From contig JARRKC010000012.1 in the NCBI GenBank assembly GCA_037388505.1, positions 32,870-96,869 of the forward strand: a stretch of 64,000 nt of DNA. Reading direction: 5' to 3'. Positions 16,608 through 25,233 of this stretch are shown in pieces (position 1 is the first letter of the stretch; each line of letters opens with the position of its first letter). The notes beneath the pieces are model-generated. The model saw only the letters and a program-made list of their open reading frames with translations, was not told where the DNA came from and did no database searches. This DNA is from JARRKC01 sp037388505 (GTDB lineage: Bacteria; Acidobacteriota; UBA6911; RPQK01; JAPXNP01). The translations under genes were made by a program, and so were the position numbers.

Positions 16608-16819
16608 GCGCGGATTAAGGGATTAAGGGATTAAGAGGATTTGGCGGATTGGCGGATTGGGGAGACGAGAGTGGGCGGCTCCTCCGGCAGTTCGACAAAG
16701 CTGGCCGGCACCCGGAATCTGGTGTTCCACTCCCCCAATCCCTTAATCCCCTAATCCCCTAATCCCCTAATCCCTTAATCCCTTAAATCCCCTGAACCTC
16801 TCTTCTCCCCTAATCCCGA
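16608..16819. repeat. low-complexity mirror island downstream of rfbA
   Basis: The left arm repeats GGATTAAG and GGCGGATT (16612-16655) and the right arm repeats the complementary AATCCCTTAATCCCC (16728-16819). Between them is a short unique GC-rich core. Bases 16728-16758 are identical to 14486-14516. No gene is seen. The polA start follows at 16855, after a TAACAT that may serve as a -10. Confidence 0.7.
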
Positions 16820-16854
16820 GTTCCTGTGAAGTCGTTGTGCTAACATGATTTGCC

Positions 16855-19464
16855 GTGGCACGACTTTTCCTGGTCGACGGGATGTCGCACATTTACCGCG
16901 CGTACTACGCGATCCAGGGTCTAACCAACCGGCAAGGCCTCTCCACGAATGCCGTATTCGGCTTCACCACCATGCTGCGGAAGCTGATGCAGGACGAGCA
17001 CCCCGAGTATCTTGCCGTGACCCTGGAAAGCAAAGGTCCGACCGTACGCCACGAGCAGTTCCGCGAATACAAGGCTCATCGTCCGAAGATGCCTGAGGAT
17101 CTGGCAGAACAGCTGCCCTACATTCTCAGGCTTTGCGAGGCCATGAAGATCCCCGTTCTCCGCTACGAGGGATACGAAGCGGATGATGTCATCGGCACTC
17201 TGAGCACGCTGGCGGAAGGGGAGTCGGGACTGGACGTGGTCATCGTGACGATCGACAAAGACCTGCTTCAGCTGGTCAACGATCGCATTTGGGTTCTCGA
17301 TACGCGAAGCGACACCCGGTATACACCCCAGAAGGTCGAGGAGAAATGGGGCGTACGGCCAGATCAGATCATCGATGTCTTGAGCCTTATCGGTGATACT
17401 TCCGACAACATACCCGGCGCACCCGGCATCGGAGACAAGGGCGCCAAGTCGCTCATCGCCGAATTCGGAGGCCTCGATGCCCTGCTCGAGAACTCCAGTA
17501 AGGTCTCGCGTAAGAGTTATCGGACCAGCCTGCAGGAAAACGAAGCGAGTATCCGTCAGAGTCGAGAACTTCTCCGAGTCTACCGAGATCTTCCGCTGGA
17601 GCTCGATCTGAAGCAACTCGAGGTGGAGGAGCCCGATCTCGATGCCTTGCGCGGTCTCTTCCAGGAGCTCGACTTCACGACTCTCCTCGATGATCTTCCC
17701 AATGACTCAAAGGCGCCGGAACTCAGGGTGAACCGGATCGGAAGTCGTGAAGAGCTGGAGGCACTCTGGGGGCGTATCGAGGGAAGCCGTACGGCAGTGG
17801 CAGTGTGGTACAGGGAGGAGACAGAGGCGGCGAACCCGTTCCAGGGGATTGCCTTGTGCGACGATCCAAAGTCGGCGTGCTTCATTCCGGCGGAGGTCAT
17901 CGCTGTATCGTCCGACCTCCTCGAGCAGATGTTCTCGAAGGATTCTCCGTGGGTCTTCCACGATCTCAAGCCGTGGCTCCTGGCAGCGCATCGGGCGGGA
18001 TGGAAGCTCGATGGGATGCCGGGGGCACTCGACACCATGCTGATGGCGTACCTCCTGGAGCCCAACCAACGGGACTTCTCTCTCCAAAAGGTGGCGGAGT
18101 CCTACCTGGGCTTCAATCTCGAGAGCCAGGCAACCGGCCTCCTCCTTCAGAACGAGAAGCCGATGGACCTCTGTCGGCAGGCGATGGGAACGCTCCTGCT
18201 GACACGAACTCTGCTGCCCAGAGTCCGTGAGAAAGGGCTCGAGCGACTCCTGCTCGAAACCGAAATGCCCCTCGTCCAGGTTCTGGCCGACATGGAGTGG
18301 ACCGGGGTCCGAGTGGACACCGAACTGCTCGATCAGATCTCCAGGGAGCTGGACACTGAGATCGCTTCGCTGAGTGCGAAGATTTTCAGGACTGCCGGAG
18401 AGGAATTCAATCTCAATTCGCCTCGGCAACTTGCGCACATCCTCTTCGAGAAATTGAACTTGCCGAGCTCGCGGAGGACCGGCAAAGCTGGACACTACTC
18501 AACAGGAGTGGAGGTGCTCGAGGAGCTGGCCTACACCTACGACATCGCACAACAGATCCTGGATTACCGGGAACTCGCGAAGCTGAAGGGCACCTACGCG
18601 GATGCACTGCCCAAGTTGGTCGATCCGCGAAGCGGACGGATCCACACCTCTTATAACCAGATGGTGGCCTCGACCGGACGACTCTCCTCGAGCAATCCAA
18701 ACCTGCAAAACATCCCGATTCGCACAGAACAGGGCCGTAGGATTCGGCGGGCTTTCGTCGCCGAGCCGGGCTGGTTGATGCTTTCGGCCGATTACTCCCA
18801 GATCGAACTGCGAGTGATGGCTCATCTCTCGGAAGACCCCGTGCTGGTCGAAGCCTTTCGAAACGACGAGGACATTCACGAACGGACGGCGCGGGAAGTG
18901 TTCGGTCCGAACAGTCCCCTCGATCCACGCGAGCAGCGTCGTCGAGCCAAGGTGATCAACTTCGGCATCATGTACGGGTTGAGTGCCTACGGGCTGGCCA
19001 AGGGCCTGAAGATCGAACGTTCCGAGGCGCAGCGCTTCATCGATGACTACTTTCAGCGGTATTCGGGGGTCAGCCAGTGGATTCAGCGTACCCTCGAGGA
19101 TGCGGAAAAGTGTGGATATGTGGCGACGCTGTTCGGTCGCATTCGTCAGATTCCGGAGATATCGAGCCGGAACCGCAACCTCCGCGAGTTCGCCAGGCGC
19201 ACGGCCATCAACGCGCCGATTCAGGGAACGGCGGCCGATCTGATCAAGATGGCGATGGTGTCGATCAGCCGGCGCCTCAGGCGGGAAGGCTGGAAGAGCA
19301 AGTTGACCATGCAGGTTCACGATGAGCTGGTGTTCGAGGCCGAGCCTGGAGAAGTCGAGGCGCTCTGCGAAGCCGTCCGCGAGGAAATGGAAGGCGTCGT
19401 TACGATGAGCGTCCCCCTCAAAGTGGACCTTCATACCGGGGCCTCCTGGTACGAGGCGAAATAA
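16855..19464 (+). CDS. polA: DNA polymerase I
   Basis: The 869-residue protein begins (GTG) with the 5'-3' exonuclease domain: LFLVDGMSHIYRAYY, EADDVIGTLS, TIDKDLLQLV and the helix-hairpin-helix GAPGIGDKGAKSLI. The middle domain (about 290-470) has lost the 3'-5' exonuclease residues. No DxE motif is present at AVAVWYREE, the motif II Asp is replaced in HDLKPWLL, and the YxxxD motif is absent near LCRQAMGTLLL. The polymerase domain is intact, with motif A DYSQIELR (about 645), motif B KVINFGIMYGLSAYG (about 700) and motif C VHDE (about 821). It should fill gaps and remove primers without proofreading, as Taq-type enzymes do. Confidence 0.96.
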   Translation: MARLFLVDGMSHIYRAYYAIQGLTNRQGLSTNAVFGFTTMLRKLMQDEHPEYLAVTLESKGPTVRHEQFREYKAHRPKMPEDLAEQLPYILRLCEAMKIPVLRYEGYEADDVIGTLSTLAEGESGLDVVIVTIDKDLLQLVNDRIWVLDTRSDTRYTPQKVEEKWGVRPDQIIDVLSLIGDTSDNIPGAPGIGDKGAKSLIAEFGGLDALLENSSKVSRKSYRTSLQENEASIRQSRELLRVYRDLPLELDLKQLEVEEPDLDALRGLFQELDFTTLLDDLPNDSKAPELRVNRIGSREELEALWGRIEGSRTAVAVWYREETEAANPFQGIALCDDPKSACFIPAEVIAVSSDLLEQMFSKDSPWVFHDLKPWLLAAHRAGWKLDGMPGALDTMLMAYLLEPNQRDFSLQKVAESYLGFNLESQATGLLLQNEKPMDLCRQAMGTLLLTRTLLPRVREKGLERLLLETEMPLVQVLADMEWTGVRVDTELLDQISRELDTEIASLSAKIFRTAGEEFNLNSPRQLAHILFEKLNLPSSRRTGKAGHYSTGVEVLEELAYTYDIAQQILDYRELAKLKGTYADALPKLVDPRSGRIHTSYNQMVASTGRLSSSNPNLQNIPIRTEQGRRIRRAFVAEPGWLMLSADYSQIELRVMAHLSEDPVLVEAFRNDEDIHERTAREVFGPNSPLDPREQRRRAKVINFGIMYGLSAYGLAKGLKIERSEAQRFIDDYFQRYSGVSQWIQRTLEDAEKCGYVATLFGRIRQIPEISSRNRNLREFARRTAINAPIQGTAADLIKMAMVSISRRLRREGWKSKLTMQVHDELVFEAEPGEVEALCEAVREEMEGVVTMSVPLKVDLHTGASWYEAK

Positions 19465-19598
19465 GTCCCTTTCCCATCAGATCGATGCGCTGTAGAATAA
19501 AGGGTTAGCACTTCGTGGGGAATAACCGGAAGGGAGACGCCAACTCCGCGACTCTGTGGTTTGCGCGGGAACACCGTAGACTCCTTTCACTTGGGGTT

Positions 19599-19626
19599 GG
19601 AACTTTAGGCAACTTCTCTCGTTTAA
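19599..19626 (+). promoter_or_regulatory. candidate ECF-type promoter (GGAACTT / GTTTAA)
   Basis: GGAACTT (19599-19605) is followed after 15 bases by GTTTAA (19621-19626), close to the sigma-E type GGAACTT...GTCTAA pattern. The ATG of the sigma gene begins seven bases later, so the transcript would be leaderless or nearly so. This suggests autoregulation by the encoded sigma factor. Confidence 0.5.
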
Positions 19627-19633
19627 CTACTAG

Positions 19634-20236
19634 ATGGAGAGCACGGCACTGATCGGATCCGAGGCAAGGTTGGGCGACAATGCCCTGGTGGCAGAGTATC
19701 TCGAGGGCTGTGACGTCGCCTTCGAGTTTCTCGTGCATCGCTATCAGGACCGGCTCGTCAACTACATCAACGGAATCATTCGTGACTATGATCGTGCGAT
19801 CGATCTGAGCCAGGACACCTTCATCCGGGTATTTCGCAATGCACACCGCTATGAGGGGAAGTACCAGTTCTCGACCTGGCTCTATCGGATTGCCACCAAT
19901 CTTGCCATCGACGAACTGCGCCGACGCGAGAGAAAGGGGCGCTTCTTCTTCCACAATGTCTTGGACTTCTTCCAGCCCGAAGGGAAGAGCGTTCCTCTAC
20001 CGGATCTTCGGCATTGCCCCGAACGAACCCTCGACACGAAGGAAAAGGCCCACTACCTTCAGATCGCCATCGACTCTCTGACAGAGAAATATCGGCTTCC
20101 ATTCATCCTGAAGGAGGTGCAGGGCCTTTCCTACGAGGAGACGAGCCAAGTCCTCAACATTTCCCTGGGAACCGTGAAGTCTCGGATCCACCGGGCCAAG
20201 ATGCTCTTGCGCGAGAGGTTGATCGGCGTCCTATGA
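19634..20236 (+). CDS. ECF RNA polymerase sigma factor
   Basis: This 200-residue sigma-70 family protein has region 2 (FEFLVHRYQDRLVNYIN, then IDLSQDTFIRVFRNAHRYEG and FSTWLYRIATNLAIDELRRR) and region 4 (LPFILKEVQGLSYEETSQVL, then SLGTVKSRIHRAKMLLRERL). No region 3 is present, as expected for ECF factors. The gene overlaps the next one, an anti-sigma factor, by ATGA. A sigma-E-like promoter sits directly before the ATG. With the exported HtrA-like protein downstream, the operon looks like an envelope-stress module. Confidence 0.93.
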   Translation: MESTALIGSEARLGDNALVAEYLEGCDVAFEFLVHRYQDRLVNYINGIIRDYDRAIDLSQDTFIRVFRNAHRYEGKYQFSTWLYRIATNLAIDELRRRERKGRFFFHNVLDFFQPEGKSVPLPDLRHCPERTLDTKEKAHYLQIAIDSLTEKYRLPFILKEVQGLSYEETSQVLNISLGTVKSRIHRAKMLLRERLIGVL

Positions 20237-20742
20237 ACTGCGTTCACGTGCAGACGAGTCTGGCCGAAGATCTTCTGAGCCGGACCGACGAGGAGGTTGC
20301 GGCCCACCTGTCGGCCTGCCCCGACTGCAGCAGACTGTGCGACGAACTGCTCGAACTGGAAGATCTTTCGCGCAGTCTCAGTGGCCGATTTCGGGTTCCG
20401 ACCGAATTCCGGGACGAGGTGCTGGCCAGGCTTGCGGAACGAAAGGCACGTCGTCGTCGCCGATTCGGTGTTGCAGCCGCGGTCGCGCTCGTCGCACTCC
20501 TCCTCGCGGTGTTCGTTCGACCCTGGGAAGCCAGCCGGGTGACTGACCGCCACGCAGGCGTGCCACCAGTGGTCATGCAGTTGGCCGCTCCTGTCGGCCA
20601 GGAACAGACCGGATCCGATTATGTCGACGTCGTCGTCACCCAGGACGGGGGCGAGGACCTGATCCTGCGCGTGCCTTCCGTCATCGAGATCCATCGAACT
20701 CAGCTGCAAGAGGACTTCTATATCAGCAATGTCAGTCATTAG
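20233..20742 (+). CDS. anti-sigma factor with zinc-finger domain
   Basis: The protein is 169 residues. An N-terminal HC2-type zinc finger is visible (HLSACPDCSRLC, residues about 25-36), followed by a helical region and one membrane segment (FGVAAAVALVALLLAVFV, about 77-94). An extracytoplasmic tail of about 75 residues ends in DLILRVPSVIEIHRTQLQEDF. This is the standard layout of a membrane anti-sigma factor holding the ECF sigma at the membrane. The start overlaps the sigma stop (ATGA), and its own end overlaps the HtrA-like gene by 14 bases. A longer upstream frame lies inside the sigma gene and is rejected. Confidence 0.87.
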   Translation: MNCVHVQTSLAEDLLSRTDEEVAAHLSACPDCSRLCDELLELEDLSRSLSGRFRVPTEFRDEVLARLAERKARRRRRFGVAAAVALVALLLAVFVRPWEASRVTDRHAGVPPVVMQLAAPVGQEQTGSDYVDVVVTQDGGEDLILRVPSVIEIHRTQLQEDFYISNVSH

Positions 20743-22198
20743 AGGCCAGCGCGCCTGCGCAGCGGCTCTTCTCTTTCTCTGTCTGGGTGTGACAGCAGCC
20801 GTGTCCGTAACAGGCTGGGCAGGGGAGACCGTCGAAGCGACAATCCGCGGTTCTCTCGTGCGGGTCCAGTTCAAGCGCAAAGTCCCCGCGGTCGTCTATC
20901 AGAACAAGCTGATTCCCGAAGCTTCTGTTCTCGAAGTCAGTGAGTTTCCGGGCATCGTCGCTGACTCCCGAGGCTATGTGGTCTCCTATATTGGCAGCGC
21001 TTGGGCGGATCTGGGCAGCAGCGTACCGCAGGTCGACATTCGACTCCCGGATGGAGAAGAGTCACCCGCCCGGTTCGTGGGGATCGACGAGCGCGTCTCT
21101 CTTGCCGTTCTCCACGCTCAAGAACTCGCAAAGCGCGCGGTCGTCTTCGGGAGTCTTGAAGATGCCAAGAATCTGAACCTGATGGCTTGGTCCGGCGATG
21201 ACCACGAATCGGACCAAATCGCCCGGTATTCGGTTGTTCCGGGCGACGCACCACGCGCCCCGGCCGGGAAGTGGACTGCGGCGCCCCTGGCTGTCCTGCA
21301 GTTCACTAACGGCGATTTCGAGCCGGAGAAACAAATCCGAGTTCGCATGAAAGCCGGAGTTCTCGGATCCTCACAAGCTGTCGGGGCTCCTTTGTTCGAC
21401 GACTCGGGCCGGTTTTTCGGTTTCGTTACGGGGATGGAGAAGGCTGGCCTGGTTCAGGCCGCGAGGCTTCTGCGGGTCATCGGGGTCAACTCGACCCGGA
21501 CCTCCCTCCGCGAAATTGTTGCGCGTGGCGGCAACATCCGCGCTGGCTGGCTTGGCATCTGGCTCGACGGCGCAACGGACCGGGTCCGCATCCAGAAGGT
21601 CGTCGAGGGAGGGCCCGCCGATCGGGCGGGGTTGCGGGACGGCGATCTGATCCTCAAGCTCGGCGATTCTGCAGTTTGGTCGACGACCAAACTGGTACGC
21701 ATCCTGCGTTGGGAGAACCCGGGAAGCCAGATTCCGTTGACGATAGAACGGAACGGGCGGCGGGAAACCGTGTCGGTTGAACTGGGCTCGTGGCCCGTTG
21801 CATCCGCGTCCAGGTTCGCCTATGCGATCCAGATACCCAAGGTCTGGTCTCCGAACCCTTCCGGTCAGGACATACCGATATCGAAGCTGCAGGTGTATCC
21901 GGTTCCGATGGATTCTCCCGTGCGGCTTGGTCTTGCCGTGGAGCCGCTGACGGCGCAGTTGGCGCGTTACTTTCGAGTGCCCGGGGGCACCGGCCTCCTC
22001 GTCACTTCCGTCGTGGATGGCAGCCCGGCCAGTCGTTTCGAACTCCGGGCAGGTGATGTCCTCACTCAGATCAACGGATCGAACGTCGAGTCGCCGACGG
22101 ACATCCGAAAGGTGATCGACTCGTCGAAAGACGGCATCCTGGTCATCAGTTTCGTGCGGGACGGTCAGGTGCAAACCTGCAAAGTCGTGCTTCAGTAG
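20729..22198 (+). CDS. HtrA-like protein with two PDZ domains and a degenerate protease domain
   Basis: After a signal peptide or anchor (residues about 10-30), the 489-residue protein shows a trypsin-like fold of the HtrA type in which catalytic residues are missing. The strand FPGIVADSRGYVVSYIGS lacks the histidine normally found in TNNHVV. VSLAVL keeps the strand after the catalytic Asp but with Ser for the usual Asp. QAVGAPLFDDSG near residue 219 replaces the GNSGGPL serine motif. Two PDZ domains follow (about 270-350, with VEGGPADRAGLRDGDLILKLGD; and 395-480, with LLVTSVVDGSPASRFELRAG). It is therefore probably a non-proteolytic sensor or scaffold in the periplasm. It is co-transcribed with the sigma/anti-sigma pair, so it may bind the anti-sigma tail and report envelope state. 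Confidence 0.83.
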   Translation: MSVIRGQRACAAALLFLCLGVTAAVSVTGWAGETVEATIRGSLVRVQFKRKVPAVVYQNKLIPEASVLEVSEFPGIVADSRGYVVSYIGSAWADLGSSVPQVDIRLPDGEESPARFVGIDERVSLAVLHAQELAKRAVVFGSLEDAKNLNLMAWSGDDHESDQIARYSVVPGDAPRAPAGKWTAAPLAVLQFTNGDFEPEKQIRVRMKAGVLGSSQAVGAPLFDDSGRFFGFVTGMEKAGLVQAARLLRVIGVNSTRTSLREIVARGGNIRAGWLGIWLDGATDRVRIQKVVEGGPADRAGLRDGDLILKLGDSAVWSTTKLVRILRWENPGSQIPLTIERNGRRETVSVELGSWPVASASRFAYAIQIPKVWSPNPSGQDIPISKLQVYPVPMDSPVRLGLAVEPLTAQLARYFRVPGGTGLLVTSVVDGSPASRFELRAGDVLTQINGSNVESPTDIRKVIDSSKDGILVISFVRDGQVQTCKVVLQ

Positions 22199-22209
22199 CT
22201 TGGACCCGG

Positions 22210-22396
22210 ATGCGGGCCGGCCCGCATTCCTCACCAGAATCCTGCTGCGGCGGCGGATAGGCAGGCGCCTGCTGCGTTGCCGCTCCTCGTCCTCCTCGAC
22301 GTACCGTCCAGTACGTCTGCGGGGGCCTTCGTCGCGCGCCTTGCAGCCATCTGCCTCTCCACCGCCTCGCAACGGACCCTGGTGAGAAATGCGGGC
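22210..22396. repeat. MITE/REP-like element with 18-bp terminal inverted repeats
   Basis: GCCCGCATTCCTCACCAG (22220-22237) is matched at the other end by the reverse complement at 22379-22396, with 17 of 18 bases equal. The left end also begins with an 18-bp perfect palindrome, ATGCGGGCCGGCCCGCAT (22210-22227). A 7-bp stem (GACGTAC / GTACGTC) lies in the middle, and further imperfect symmetry surrounds it. No coding capacity is seen. The uvrA start follows 13 bases later, and a TAGAAT at 22397 right at the edge could be its -10. Confidence 0.7.
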
Positions 22397-22408
22397 TAGA
22401 ATATAGCC

Positions 22409-25201
22409 ATGCAGGACATCGTCGTCCGGGGAGCCAGGCAGCACAATCTCCGTAATCTCGATCTGACGATTCCCCGACAAGCCATCACCGTGATCACCGG
22501 TCTGAGCGGTTCGGGCAAGTCCAGTCTGGCTTTCGACACGCTGTATGCGGAGGGGCAGCGGCGCTACATCGAATCACTCTCGACCTACGCCCGCCAGTTC
22601 CTGGAGCAGATGGAGAAGCCGGACGTCGACACCATCGACGGACTCTCCCCTGCCATCTCGATTGAACAGAAAACCACGGCCCGCGGTAGTCGTTCGACCG
22701 TGGGGACGATCACAGAGATCTACGACTACTTCCGTCTCCTCTTCTCGAGCATTGGTTTGCCCCATTGTCCCAGCTGCGGCAGGGAAATCTCCCGGCAGTC
22801 CGTGGATGACATCGTTCGCCGCATCCTGGAGCTTCCTCAGGGCAGTCGACTGACGATCCTGGCTCCGGTCGTGCGAGAGCGCAAGGGCGAGTTCAGAAAG
22901 CTCTTCGAGCGTTTCCTGAAAGAGGGCTTCATCCGTGCCCGGGTGGACGGTGAGATCGTCGAGCTCGAAGAGCCGCCGGCGCTCAACCGGCGGCGCAACC
23001 ATACCATCGAAGTCGTCGTTGACCGCCTGAAGGTCGGATCCGAATACGGAGCGAGGATCGAGGAGTCGGTTCAACAGGCGCTCAAGATTGCTGACGGTCT
23101 GATCACAGCCTCGGTGCAGGGAGGTGAGGACTACCTCTTTTCGGAGCGGAGCGCCTGCGTGAATTGCGGGATTGACGTGCCTGCCCTGGAGCCCCGCAGT
23201 TTCTCGTTCAACAGCAAGTTCGGGGCTTGTCCGGTCTGCGGCGGGATTGGTTCGTTTCAGCAGATCGATTTGAATCGGCTCGTCAAGACCCCGGAGCGAC
23301 CTCCCGGTCAGGTCGAGCTTGCCCTCTCCGATCGGGATCTGGAGTACCTTTTCCGGGAAGCTGCCGCGGCGCTGCTGAGGCACCTGGGGGAGTCTTCGGA
23401 GACTCCCTTCAACGCCCTTCCATCGGCTTTCCGGACGGCTCTGCGAGACGGGCTTCCGGAGCCGCTCGAATTCCGATATGGGGAACATGTCTATCGGAGC
23501 AGGTTCGGCGGACTCAACCAATGGTTCCGTGAGCGGATCGAGCGCACGTCCAGCTCGAAACGCAGGCAGCAGATGCTGTCCTTCATGAGGGAGGCGGACT
23601 GCGGAGCCTGTGGTGGCAGCCGACTTCGTCCCGAGAGTCGAGCGGTCCGCATCAACGGTCTCTCGATTTCGGATTACTGTCGAGTGCCTCTCGATCAGTG
23701 CAGTCATGCGCTTGGTGACCTGCGTCTGAACCAAAGGGATCGGCTCGTCGCCGGGCCGATCTTGGATGAGATCCGCCATCGCGTCGCTTTCCTCGTAAAT
23801 ATCGGACTGGACTATCTGGCTCTGGATCGACGATCCGAGACGCTGTCGGCCGGAGAAGCTCAGCGAGTGCGGCTTGCGACTCAAATCGGCTCACAGCTGC
23901 GCGGCGTTCTCTACGTTCTCGATGAGCCGTCGATCGGCTTGCATGCCCGGGACACGAAGAGCCTTCTCGATGCCCTGGCGCGGCTTCGCGATCTGGGAAA
24001 CACCATCGTCGTCGTCGAGCACGATGAGGATACGATCCGAAGTGCCGATCACATCCTCGATCTGGGGCCCGGAGCCGGACTGTACGGAGGACGTGTCGTT
24101 GCGGAAGGACGACTGGCCGACATCGTCTCGAATTCCGACTCACTGACGGGGGCGTATCTCTCCGGCAGGAAGAAGATCGCGCCGCCTGGCAGACCGAGGG
24201 AGGGAAACGGCCGCTCCATCGATCTTCTCGGCGTCCGTCACCACAATCTTTCCGATGTGGATGTTACGTTTCCACTGGGCCGACTGATTGCCGTGACCGG
24301 CGTTTCGGGTGCCGGCAAGTCTTCGCTCGTCGACGAGGTGCTCTACCGGACCCTCTCCAGACATCTTTACTCAGCTCTTGCCGAGCCGGGGGAGGTGCGA
24401 AAGATAGAGGGCCTGGAGAATATCGACAAGGTCATCGAAATCGACCAGTCTCCTATCGGGCGCTCGCCACGGTCCAACCCCGCGACCTATTCAGGGGTGT
24501 TTACCCCCATTCGGGAGCTCTTTGCCCTCCTTCCCGAGTCGAGGATGCGGGGCTACAAGCCCGGCCGTTTCAGTTTCAACGTGAAGGGAGGACGCTGCGA
24601 AGTCTGTCGGGGTGAGGGAATGCGGAAGATCGAGATGAACTTCCTGCCCGACGTCTACGTGGACTGCGAGGCCTGCCAGGGGGCGCGCTACAACCGCGAG
24701 ACCCTTTCCGTAAATTACAAGGGCCACAGCATAGCCGAGATTCTCGCGATGTCCGTGGAACGGGCTTACGAGGTGCTCGAGAACATCCCTCCGATCGAGT
24801 CCAGGCTCCGGACCCTCAAGCAGGTCGGGCTCGGCTATCTCACTTTGGGTCAGTCCTCGACCACGTTGTCCGGTGGAGAAGCCCAGCGAGTCAAGCTGGC
24901 TCGGGAACTGAGCCGGCGGGCGACCGGGCGCACGCTCTACATCCTGGATGAACCCACGACCGGACTACATTTCGAGGATGTTCGGAAGCTCCTTGACATC
25001 CTGCATGAACTCGTCAATCTTGGGAACACCGTGATCGTCATCGAGCACAACCTGGATATCATCAAGTGCGCGGACTGGGTGATCGATCTGGGCCCGGAAG
25101 GAGGAGCCAAGGGGGGAAGGGTCATCGCGACCGGAACACCCGAGGAGGTTGCGCGCGAACAACAATCCTACACGGGACGGGCTTTGCAGCGGGTGCTCTA
25201 G
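22409..25201 (+). CDS. uvrA: excinuclease ABC subunit A
   Basis: This is a 930-residue full-length UvrA. It has two ABC ATPase modules with Walker A GLSGSGKSSLAF (about residue 31) and GVSGAGKSSLVD (about 631), signature sequences LSAGEAQRVRLA and LSGGEAQRVKLA, and Walker B LYVLDEPSIGLH and LYILDEPTTGLH. Zinc-binding cysteine pairs are present (CPSC, CVNC...CPVC; CEVC...CEAC). It is the damage-recognition subunit of nucleotide excision repair. No uvrB or uvrC lies nearby. The start ATG sits 12 bases after the palindromic element, so the promoter may lie within that element's edge. Confidence 0.97.
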   Translation: MQDIVVRGARQHNLRNLDLTIPRQAITVITGLSGSGKSSLAFDTLYAEGQRRYIESLSTYARQFLEQMEKPDVDTIDGLSPAISIEQKTTARGSRSTVGTITEIYDYFRLLFSSIGLPHCPSCGREISRQSVDDIVRRILELPQGSRLTILAPVVRERKGEFRKLFERFLKEGFIRARVDGEIVELEEPPALNRRRNHTIEVVVDRLKVGSEYGARIEESVQQALKIADGLITASVQGGEDYLFSERSACVNCGIDVPALEPRSFSFNSKFGACPVCGGIGSFQQIDLNRLVKTPERPPGQVELALSDRDLEYLFREAAAALLRHLGESSETPFNALPSAFRTALRDGLPEPLEFRYGEHVYRSRFGGLNQWFRERIERTSSSKRRQQMLSFMREADCGACGGSRLRPESRAVRINGLSISDYCRVPLDQCSHALGDLRLNQRDRLVAGPILDEIRHRVAFLVNIGLDYLALDRRSETLSAGEAQRVRLATQIGSQLRGVLYVLDEPSIGLHARDTKSLLDALARLRDLGNTIVVVEHDEDTIRSADHILDLGPGAGLYGGRVVAEGRLADIVSNSDSLTGAYLSGRKKIAPPGRPREGNGRSIDLLGVRHHNLSDVDVTFPLGRLIAVTGVSGAGKSSLVDEVLYRTLSRHLYSALAEPGEVRKIEGLENIDKVIEIDQSPIGRSPRSNPATYSGVFTPIRELFALLPESRMRGYKPGRFSFNVKGGRCEVCRGEGMRKIEMNFLPDVYVDCEACQGARYNRETLSVNYKGHSIAEILAMSVERAYEVLENIPPIESRLRTLKQVGLGYLTLGQSSTTLSGGEAQRVKLARELSRRATGRTLYILDEPTTGLHFEDVRKLLDILHELVNLGNTVIVIEHNLDIIKCADWVIDLGPEGGAKGGRVIATGTPEEVAREQQSYTGRALQRVL

Positions 25202-25233
25202 ACCGGTCCGTTCCATGCCTTCTTCGGCGAGCA

